The notes below the pieces were generated by a model. The model searched no databases. It worked only from the letters and a program-made list of their open reading frames with translations, and was not told the origin of the DNA. The position numbers were made by a program, and so were the translations under genes. From Bacteroidota bacterium (GTDB lineage Bacteria > Bacteroidota > Bacteroidia > Chitinophagales > Chitinophagaceae), in assembly GCA_023423835.1 (NCBI GenBank), contig JAFAEW010000044.1:1-47939 (forward strand): a stretch of DNA of 47,939 bases, in the 5' to 3' direction. This document shows positions 25,024 through 32,144 of this stretch, piece after piece (within the stretch, counting starts at the first letter, position 1; each line of letters opens with the position of its first letter).

Positions 25024-25713
25024 ATGGCGGCGAAACAGGTGAAAAAGGAATCGGGTGATTTCTTCTTGCATGCAGAAAGTTTCTGGGAAAAAAATCAAAA
25101 ATCCATCTTAATCGTATTGGCGATTATCGTGGTGGGCGTGGGCGGATGGTTTGCCTACCAGTCAATGGTAGTTGCACCTAAAGAGCAACAGGCAGCCGAA
25201 GCAATTTATAAGGCGGAAGCGCATTTTGCACAGGATTCGTTTCATACTGCATTGAATGGTGATGCATCCGGAAAAGGATTTTTATACATCATCAATAATT
25301 ATGGCAGTACGAAATCAGGCAATCTGGCAAAATATTATGCCGGTGTTTGTTATCTGCAAACGGGCGATTTTAATAATGCTGTAAAATACCTCAGCGATTT
25401 TACCACCGATGCCAAACAAATCCAGATGATGGATTACGGTTGTCTCGCTGATGCCTATAGTGAAATGAACAAAAACGATGAGGCAATAAAGTTCTACAAA
25501 AAAGCTGCGGAAACCTTTCCTGAAGACCAGGTGAATGCTTCAGAATATCTTTTCAGAGCAGCCATGAAATCGGAGATTTCGGGAAAGACAGACGAAGCAG
25601 TTAATCTTTACAAGCAACTGAAAGAGAAATTTCCGCAAACACAAAGAGGTAACGAAGTAGACAAATACATCTATCGCCTGAGTATTCAACCCAATGATTT
25701 CAGTGTAAAATAA
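25024..25713 (+). CDS. YfgM-like membrane-anchored tetratricopeptide protein
   Basis: A 229-residue protein with a short cytosolic head, one membrane segment (about 28-46, 'SILIVLAIIVVGVGGWFAY') and an extracytoplasmic part with TPR-type helices ('AKYYAGVCYLQTGDFNNAVKYL', 'DAYSEMNKNDEAIKFYKKAAETFPED', 'YLFRAAMKSEISGKTDEAVNLYKQL'). This layout matches the YfgM/TPR_21 family, an ancillary SecYEG and periplasmic chaperone-network factor in E. coli. The role here is inferred. 30 bases after pdhA; its stop overlaps the ribH start by one base (TAATG). Confidence 0.85.
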   Translation: MAAKQVKKESGDFFLHAESFWEKNQKSILIVLAIIVVGVGGWFAYQSMVVAPKEQQAAEAIYKAEAHFAQDSFHTALNGDASGKGFLYIINNYGSTKSGNLAKYYAGVCYLQTGDFNNAVKYLSDFTTDAKQIQMMDYGCLADAYSEMNKNDEAIKFYKKAAETFPEDQVNASEYLFRAAMKSEISGKTDEAVNLYKQLKEKFPQTQRGNEVDKYIYRLSIQPNDFSVK

Positions 25714-26192
25714 TGTCAACAGAAGGAAATAAAACGCTTTATAAAGGCATCCCAAATTTAAAGGATGCCTTTATAGTAATTGTGAAAACCGAATGGAATG
25801 CTGCCATTGTAGATAAACTGGAGGAAGGCGCCGTTTCGGTTTTGGATCAAAATGCCATTCAACATCAAACCCTGATTGTTCCCGGTGCAGTGGAAATTCC
25901 GTTTATGATAAACGCTTATTCTAAAAGCAATGAACGAAAAGCCGATGCTTTCATCGCTCTTGGAACAGTTATCAGAGGCGATACACCTCACTTCGACTAC
26001 GTTTGTAAACTCGTGACCGAAGGCATTCTACAGCTCAATCTTCAACTTTCGTCACCGGTAATCATGGGCATTTTAACCGTTAACACAATGCAACAGGCGG
26101 AAGAAAGAACGGGCGGTATTCACGGTCAAAAAGGTAGCGAGGCTGCGGTGGCGGCAATGAAAATGATTGCCCTCAACCGCCAATTATCTTAA
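25713..26192 (+). CDS. ribH: 6,7-dimethyl-8-ribityllumazine synthase
   Basis: RibH performs the penultimate riboflavin step, joining 5-amino-6-ribitylaminouracil and dihydroxybutanone phosphate. Key segments: 'EWNAAIVDKLEEGA', 'VPGAVEIPFMI', 'ALGTVIRGDTPHFDYVCK' with the catalytic His, and 'PVIMGILTVNTMQQAEER'. 159 residues, normal. The ATG overlaps the stop of the upstream TPR gene by one base, indicating translational coupling. No FMN riboswitch is seen. It converges with mtaB with a 5-base gap. Confidence 0.96.
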   Translation: MSTEGNKTLYKGIPNLKDAFIVIVKTEWNAAIVDKLEEGAVSVLDQNAIQHQTLIVPGAVEIPFMINAYSKSNERKADAFIALGTVIRGDTPHFDYVCKLVTEGILQLNLQLSSPVIMGILTVNTMQQAEERTGGIHGQKGSEAAVAAMKMIALNRQLS

Positions 26193-26197
26193 CCAGT

Positions 26198-27469
26198 TCA
26201 TATTTTCCAATCAATAATACGGTTTACCCATTCTTCCTTAAATGGTGCCGCAATGCGGATATAGTTGTCGGTATATCCTTCCATCATCCCATTTTTTCCC
26301 GTATGCTCAAATAGGACCGGACGAATTTCACCCGAATGAAGACCGGCAAAATAAGCCTGTTTTTTATAACTCAGGTTTCTGAGAATCTTATTGCGTTCGT
26401 GGCGAACTGCCGGTGGAATAACCGGTTGAATATCAAGCGCAGCGGTATTATCCCTTTCAGAATAGGTAAACACATGCAAATACGAAACGTCAAGCTGATG
26501 AATGAAATCAAAGGTTTCCTTAAATGCCTCATCAGTTTCCGAAGGAAAACCAACGATCACATCCACACCAATTGCGCAATGCGGCATCAGTTGTTTAATC
26601 TTTTCCACCCTTTGCTGATACAGTTCCCGTTGATATCTTCTACGCATCGATGCAAGAATCCTGTTACTGCCACTTTGAAGTGGAATATGAAAATGCGGCA
26701 TAAACTTTTTGCTGGAAGCCACAAATGCGATGATCTCATCGGTCAGTAAATTGGGCTCAATAGATGATATCCTGTAGCGGCTGATGCCCTCCATCTTCTC
26801 AAGTTGCTGAATGAGGTCAAAAAAACTATATGGTCTTTTTTTCGTTTCGTTTACAAACCCGAAATCACCCAGGTTAACGCCCGTCAATACGATTTCCTTC
26901 ACTCCCTTTGCTGCCAGGTCGCGTGCATTGCTGATCACATTTTCAATGCTGTCGCTTCTGCTTTTTCCCCTGGCCATCGGGATGGTACAGAAGGAGCAGT
27001 TGTAACTGCAACCGTCCTGAACTTTTAAAAACGCCCTGGTGCGATCGTTATACGAGTAAGAGGCATGAAACCCATTTACTTCTTCAATTTCACAACTCGA
27101 AATTTTGGTAGAATCGCCTTTCGTCAGCTCACGAAGGTGATGGCCGATATTAAACTTTTCCGCCGCTCCCAATACCAGATCCACTCCGGGAATTTCCGCA
27201 ATTTCCCGCGGTTTCAATTGCGCATAACATCCTGTTATCACCACGAGGCTTTCCGGCGACTTCCTTTGAATCCTCCGCACAATCTGCCGGCATTCCTTAT
27301 CTGCATTTTCGGTTACCGAACAGGTATTGATAACATAAACATCCGCTTTATCCTCAAATTCTTTCTGCTCAAATCCATCCCCGGTGAGCATACGACTAAG
27401 AGTTGAAGTTTCAGAAAAATTCAACTTGCATCCCAACGTATGAAAAGCCACTGATCGCTTATTGTCCAT
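26198..27469 (-). CDS. mtaB: tRNA t6A37 methylthiotransferase MtaB
   Basis: Radical-SAM methylthiotransferase that turns t6A37 into ms2t6A37 in tRNAs reading ANN codons. The N-terminal UPF0004 domain binds an iron-sulfur cluster via Cys14, Cys50 and Cys81; the radical-SAM CxxxCxxC is Cys154, Cys158 and Cys161 (DGCSYNCSFC). The start HTLGCKLNFSE and the 'PLQSGSNRILASMRRRY' and 'GVDVIVGFPSET' segments fit MtaB rather than MiaB or RimO. A TRAM domain is at the C-terminus. TATCTTTG lies right before the ATG. Confidence 0.95.
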   Translation of the reverse strand: MDNKRSVAFHTLGCKLNFSETSTLSRMLTGDGFEQKEFEDKADVYVINTCSVTENADKECRQIVRRIQRKSPESLVVITGCYAQLKPREIAEIPGVDLVLGAAEKFNIGHHLRELTKGDSTKISSCEIEEVNGFHASYSYNDRTRAFLKVQDGCSYNCSFCTIPMARGKSRSDSIENVISNARDLAAKGVKEIVLTGVNLGDFGFVNETKKRPYSFFDLIQQLEKMEGISRYRISSIEPNLLTDEIIAFVASSKKFMPHFHIPLQSGSNRILASMRRRYQRELYQQRVEKIKQLMPHCAIGVDVIVGFPSETDEAFKETFDFIHQLDVSYLHVFTYSERDNTAALDIQPVIPPAVRHERNKILRNLSYKKQAYFAGLHSGEIRPVLFEHTGKNGMMEGYTDNYIRIAAPFKEEWVNRIIDWKI

Positions 27470-27473
27470 CCGG

Positions 27474-27481
27474 CAAAGATA
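27474..27481 (-). promoter_or_regulatory. -7 element directly before mtaB
   Basis: TATCTTTG on the minus strand, exact TAnnTTTG match. Its last base is only 4 bases before the mtaB ATG (27469), so transcripts from it would be leaderless. No clear -33 TTTG. Confidence 0.45.
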
Positions 27482-27591
27482 AGACGCGGTTTGGCTTTAA
27501 TTAATTGCGCTTTTTGTTTTGGTATAATTTAACCAGGCTGCCTTCAACCCGATACTTTCATTATTTTTATTCGCCAACAAATTATTCTGGA

Positions 27592-28029
27592 ATGAGAAAG
27601 GCAATGCCGCTGATAATTCTGATTATCCTTGCAATCGTAACGATCGTCATCAACAGGTACAACGAAACCGGACCTTCTTCCGCCACCTCCTCCACTTCGT
27701 CTGCCGGTGGTAATGCTACTTCATCGAATGCTTCCACCACCCGGGGACTAAATCGCAATCCTTCCCACATCAGTTATTCAAAGCATGCAAAATGCAGAAT
27801 GGCCTGCCGGCACATCGATGAATCTGAAATAAAACAGATTTTAAAGGAAGGCAAAATCAACTATTCAAAAAGCGATCTGAAAGCAGCAGAATGTAAAAAA
27901 AGGTATGCAGTGGAAGGAGTTACGCGTGACCGTCAGCGGATAAGGATAATCGTAGCGCCCTGCCAGACAGAAGTAACGGTGATAACTGTTATTGACCTCG
28001 AAAAAGACTGGACCTGCGATTGTGATTGA
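27592..28029 (+). CDS. Exported, Cys-rich DUF4258 domain protein
   Basis: A 145-residue protein. Residues 4-19 form a hydrophobic membrane anchor or uncleaved signal (PLIILIILAIVTIVI), followed by a Ser/Thr/Ala/Asn-rich linker (about 25-55) and a C-terminal DUF4258 domain ('SYSKHAKCRMACRHIDESEIKQIL'). Six cysteines lie in the domain (CRMAC, AEC, APC, CDC), consistent with disulfides or metal in the periplasm. The start is the ATG at 27592, because the longer frame begins at a TTG in a region without signal-like sequence. Function unknown. Confidence 0.8.
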   Translation: MRKAMPLIILIILAIVTIVINRYNETGPSSATSSTSSAGGNATSSNASTTRGLNRNPSHISYSKHAKCRMACRHIDESEIKQILKEGKINYSKSDLKAAECKKRYAVEGVTRDRQRIRIIVAPCQTEVTVITVIDLEKDWTCDCD

Positions 28030-28123
28030 AAAACCTATTTATCATTTTCGACCATAAAAAACTGCTTCTTGCTATTCTATTCTTAAAAAAAATGTTGAAT
28101 TTTCAACTTTCATGAGTTTACAT

Positions 28124-28131
28124 TAGGTTTG
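28124..28131 (+). promoter_or_regulatory. -7 element for the DUF2723 gene
   Basis: TAGGTTTG, exact TAnnTTTG match, 24 bases before the ATG at 28156. It overlaps the possible upstream TTG start, which supports the ATG. Confidence 0.55.
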
Positions 28132-28155
28132 CTCTCTTTTCAAAACGTGACCAAA

Positions 28156-31100
28156 ATGAATTTTAAAAAGACGAACATCATTACCGGTTGGATTGTCGGA
28201 CTGTTTGCCTGTATCGTGTATATTTTAACCAGTGAGGCCGGTGGCAGTTACTGGGATTGTGGTGAATTTGTAAGCAGTTGTTTCAAGGTTCAGATTCCGC
28301 ATCCCCCCGGCGCGCCTTTATTCGTGCTGATCGGACGGATCTTCATTGTTTTATTTGGCGATAATCCAATGACCGCTGCAAAAGCATTAAACGTGATGAG
28401 TGCGTTAATGAGCGGATTTTCGATTCTCTTTCTATTTTGGACCATCACGCATTTTGCCCGCAAAATTGTGCAGAAGGATAAACTGAAATTATTAACGGCT
28501 TCACAGGTATTGGCAATTATGGGAGCCGGAGTGGTGGGCGCACTTGCCTACACATTTACCGACTCTTTTTGGTATAGTGCGGTAGAAGGTGAAGTTTATG
28601 CTGCGAGTTCCTTTTTCACTGCAATTGTTTTTTGGGCTATCCTGAAATGGGAAAACCAGGCCGAAGAAACCGGTGCTGATAAATGGATCGTCTTTATTTT
28701 CTTTCTCATCGGTCTGTCGATTGGCGTGCATCTGCTTTGTTTGCTTTGCATTCCCGCGATTGTGATGATGATCTATTTCAGAAAAAGCGCTTCCTTTCCA
28801 TATGCCGACATCCGGAAATACTTTATCTGGATAATGATTGCTGCCGGAGTTTTGGGTTTCATTGCTAGTCTCATTGGTGCCCAGGCCGATGCCGACAGTG
28901 CAAGAGGAATTCCGTCTGACAATACTGTTGCGGTTTTAATCTTATTGGGAGCAGCAATTGCAATCGGATTGCTCTACGTTATTGAACGGTGGAAAAAAGA
29001 TCGGAAAGAGTTTTACGGCGGCGCTTACATCTTTTTCATCTTCGCTCTGATCATTCTGGGTATTGTGCAGATCGGATTGATTCAATATTCTATCAAGGCA
29101 GCCGGAAAATTTGATATCTTCTTTGTAAATGACCTTGGATTACCGTTTTATTCCGGATTTGCATTCTTCTTTATTTTAGTAGCAGTTGCGATTTGGCGAG
29201 GAATAAGATATTCAATCAAAAAAGGACTTTACTATCTGCAACTGGCATTGTGGTGCATCTCATTTACACTCATCGGATACAGTACTTATCTCACGACAAT
29301 GATTAGAAGTACCGCAAATCCTTCCATCGACATGTATAATGTGGATAATCCGATCAGCCTGGTGGGATATCTTGGGCGTGATCAATATGGCGATTTCCCA
29401 CTGTTGTATGGACAAAAGTTTACTGCGAATCCTATCAACTATACCGAAACCTCGACCCGTTATCAAAAAGGTGATAAAAAATATATAGCCGAAGGCAGGA
29501 ACGGCCATTACGTTTTTGCCAAGGATGATAAAATGGTATTCCCAAGGATGTGGGATATGAGCAATGATCAGGGACACCGTGATTATTACGCCTATTTCAT
29601 GGGTATCGGAAAGTCGCCCGATGGCGAATATGAGCGGGCACCGACCTTTTTAGATAACCTGAAATTCTTCATTGCCTACCAGAATTATTATATGTATATC
29701 CGCTATTTCATGTGGAATTTTAGCGGCCGACAGGATGATCTTCAGGGCCAGTTTGCGGGAAATGTGAGAGATGGAAACTGGATTTCGGGAATCAATATTA
29801 TTGATAATGCCCTCTACGGTGATCAATCAATGCTTCCGGATAGCCTCAAAAACAATAAGGCCCATAATCGGCTTTTTTTCCTGCCGTTTATTCTCGGACT
29901 CATCGGGATGTTTTATCATTTCAAACGAAAAGGAAAAGATGCTCTGGTGAATTTCCTCTTGTTTTTCTTTACGGGATTTGCAATCGTACTTTATTTGAAC
30001 CAACCGGGCTTTCAGCCTCGTGAACGGGATTATGCCTATGTTGGATCTTTTTATGCTTTTGCAGTCTGGATCGGGCTGTCCGTTTTGTACTTTATTGAAC
30101 TGGCTTCCAATTGGAATAAAAAGCTATTGCAGGATATTTTAACCGGCGGCGGCGCAATCGCCTTCATCATGATGTTTGCAATTCTCATTTCCGGTTATGG
30201 TGGCGGCGCAGGACTAACGGTGGGAATTGGATTTTTTGTATTGCTCGCGATCGTTGCTGCCGGCGTTCCCTACATCCTGAGGCTTTTGAAAAACAAACAA
30301 ACGATTACAGTCGGCGCCATCGTTCTTTCTATACTGGTGCCTGTATGGATGGGAGCGCAGGAATGGGATGACCACGATCGCAGCCGTAAGGAACTTGCAA
30401 GGGATATGGCAAGAGATTACCTCGAAAGCTGCGCTCCCAATGCTATTCTCTTTTCTTTTGGCGACAATGATACGTATCCTCTCTGGTATGCGCAGGAAGT
30501 GGAAGGAATCAGAACAGATGTGAGGGTAATTAACACCAGCCTTCTCGGAATCGACTGGTACATCAACCAGCTCCGGTATAAAGTTAACAACAGTGATTCA
30601 ATCGATGTAATCTGGAGCCCTCAGCAAATTGAAGGTAATAACCGCGATTACGTGCTGTACCAACCTAAACCACAGTTTCCCGAAAACCGGTATTACGATC
30701 TGTATGACATGATGAAGAATTATGTAGGAAGCAGTGATCCCGATAAAGTAGTCAACCGCAACGGAGAAAACATCAGCACATTTCCGGTTACGAAAGTTTC
30801 GATCCCGGTAGACCAGCAGGTGGTGCGATCAAACGGCACGGTAAATCCCGGCGATAGTGTATTGAGCGAAATGCGGTTTGAAATTACGGGTAAAAACCTG
30901 CTGATGAAAAATGATCTTGCAATGCTAAACATCATTGCGGCTAACAAATGGAAACGCCCGATTTATTTTACTATGCCGTATGGAGAGTTGGGTTTTGGAA
31001 AATATATCAGAAGAGACGGCCTTTCTTATCGCCTCGTGCCGGTTGAGATGCAGGAAGGATTGAAGGTCAATACCGACTGGATGTATAATCTGGTGATGGA

Positions 31101-31638
31101 TCCTTCAAAATGGAAATCCGGAAATGCAAATCTCCCGGGAGTTTATTTCGATGAAGAAAACCGCCGCCATCTCAATGATATCAGGAAGGCAGATGTAGAA
31201 CTAGCTTTTGATCTCATTTTCAAAAACAAATTAGACAGTGCGAGAAAGGTATTAGACCGTACAGATAAGATGATGCTCCAGGAAAACTTTCCTTATGGTA
31301 TGACTTCAAGAAGTAATGACCACAACCGCATTTCCATGGCGTTTCTTGAGGCCTGTTACCGGTCAGAAAATAAAGACCTGGCGCAAAAGGTACTTGCTTC
31401 CGTAAAGAAAGATCTCCAGCAACAGGCACGCTATTACGATGCCTTAACCGGTCAGATGGCAGACAATATGGGATATGAAAAACAGGTCAACGGCCAATTG
31501 CTTTCTCAATTGACAGAGATGGAAAAACTGTTTAATGCACCGAAGCCTTCTGTAAACGAAGACGGAAGAATAACGGACAGCACCGTCTTGCCAAATCCGG
31601 CCGACGCAACGCGAACCGACACGAACGCATTGAAATAA
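28156..31638 (+). CDS. DUF2723 family large membrane protein (GT-C fold, protein O-mannosyltransferase-like)
   Basis: A 1160-residue membrane protein. The N-terminal half has about a dozen membrane segments. The DUF2723 signature is at the start: 'TSEAGGSYWDCGEFVSSCFKVQIPHPPGAPLFVLIGR', recognised by YWDCGEF and HPPGAPLF, with acidic residues in the first periplasmic loop as in GT-C glycosyltransferases. A second membrane block (about 580-745) contains 'NQPGFQPRERDYAYVGSFYAF'. The C-terminal third is extracytoplasmic ('SFGDNDTYPLWYAQEVEGIRTDVRVIN'). Probably transfers a lipid-linked sugar to secreted proteins, by analogy; the donor is unknown. Monocistronic, with its own terminator. Confidence 0.88.
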   Translation: MNFKKTNIITGWIVGLFACIVYILTSEAGGSYWDCGEFVSSCFKVQIPHPPGAPLFVLIGRIFIVLFGDNPMTAAKALNVMSALMSGFSILFLFWTITHFARKIVQKDKLKLLTASQVLAIMGAGVVGALAYTFTDSFWYSAVEGEVYAASSFFTAIVFWAILKWENQAEETGADKWIVFIFFLIGLSIGVHLLCLLCIPAIVMMIYFRKSASFPYADIRKYFIWIMIAAGVLGFIASLIGAQADADSARGIPSDNTVAVLILLGAAIAIGLLYVIERWKKDRKEFYGGAYIFFIFALIILGIVQIGLIQYSIKAAGKFDIFFVNDLGLPFYSGFAFFFILVAVAIWRGIRYSIKKGLYYLQLALWCISFTLIGYSTYLTTMIRSTANPSIDMYNVDNPISLVGYLGRDQYGDFPLLYGQKFTANPINYTETSTRYQKGDKKYIAEGRNGHYVFAKDDKMVFPRMWDMSNDQGHRDYYAYFMGIGKSPDGEYERAPTFLDNLKFFIAYQNYYMYIRYFMWNFSGRQDDLQGQFAGNVRDGNWISGINIIDNALYGDQSMLPDSLKNNKAHNRLFFLPFILGLIGMFYHFKRKGKDALVNFLLFFFTGFAIVLYLNQPGFQPRERDYAYVGSFYAFAVWIGLSVLYFIELASNWNKKLLQDILTGGGAIAFIMMFAILISGYGGGAGLTVGIGFFVLLAIVAAGVPYILRLLKNKQTITVGAIVLSILVPVWMGAQEWDDHDRSRKELARDMARDYLESCAPNAILFSFGDNDTYPLWYAQEVEGIRTDVRVINTSLLGIDWYINQLRYKVNNSDSIDVIWSPQQIEGNNRDYVLYQPKPQFPENRYYDLYDMMKNYVGSSDPDKVVNRNGENISTFPVTKVSIPVDQQVVRSNGTVNPGDSVLSEMRFEITGKNLLMKNDLAMLNIIAANKWKRPIYFTMPYGELGFGKYIRRDGLSYRLVPVEMQEGLKVNTDWMYNLVMDPSKWKSGNANLPGVYFDEENRRHLNDIRKADVELAFDLIFKNKLDSARKVLDRTDKMMLQENFPYGMTSRSNDHNRISMAFLEACYRSENKDLAQKVLASVKKDLQQQARYYDALTGQMADNMGYEKQVNGQLLSQLTEMEKLFNAPKPSVNEDGRITDSTVLPNPADATRTDTNALK

Positions 31639-32144
31639 CGTAAAATGAGCTGAGGTTCAATTGAGGCTGTCCTGGAAAAGGGCAGCCTCTTTTCGTCGTC
31701 AGGTATCGGTTCTCAACTAACAAGCTGCTGCTTTGCGCGGTGGTAATTTTTCAGAAGGGGGGATGCAATTGCAGATAAGATTTTTTTAGCTCTGCAACAA
31801 AATCAGTGCGTTATAATAAAGCAAAAAAAAAAAATTAAACAATAGTTAATTATTACTATTTTGCGCTGAGAATGCGAATGAGATGAGCACCTTAAAATTC
31901 TTGCAACAACAAAATAGTCTCTGCCAGTGAGTTTGGAAACAAAAAATAATGACGCCTGTCGCTGTAGAACCTTGTTCCAACCCGAAACAGACTATTCCGC
32001 CCATTCCATAGCAACTACAAGCAGTGACCTAAGACAGGGTAAAAATCGAATAGCTGTATTAATTGATAAAACTCAAAATCCTCTTTCATTTACCTTAATG
32101 GCTCCCTCTTCCAAACAACGTTTTTTAATAACAAAAATTGTAAT
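31639..32144. other. Gene-free stretch upstream of the sulfatase pair
   Basis: About 500 bases. It holds the terminator of the DUF2723 gene (31663-31693), a poly-A tract near 31820, and a small inverted repeat AATAGT...ACTATT at 31841-31860 followed by TTTTGCG. A 73-codon frame near 31927-32148 has no family features and runs into the sulfatase start; I regard it as non-coding. Confidence 0.6.
31663..31693 (+). terminator. Intrinsic terminator after the DUF2723 gene
   Basis: GAGGCTGTCC pairs with GGGCAGCCTC (10 bp, one T-G pair) around a 7-base loop, followed by TTTT. It starts 25 bases after the stop. Confidence 0.9.

Noticed and set aside
27592..28029. Toxin of a toxin-antitoxin pair (DUF4258)
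   Set aside because: It has a membrane anchor and lacks a neighbouring antitoxin gene.
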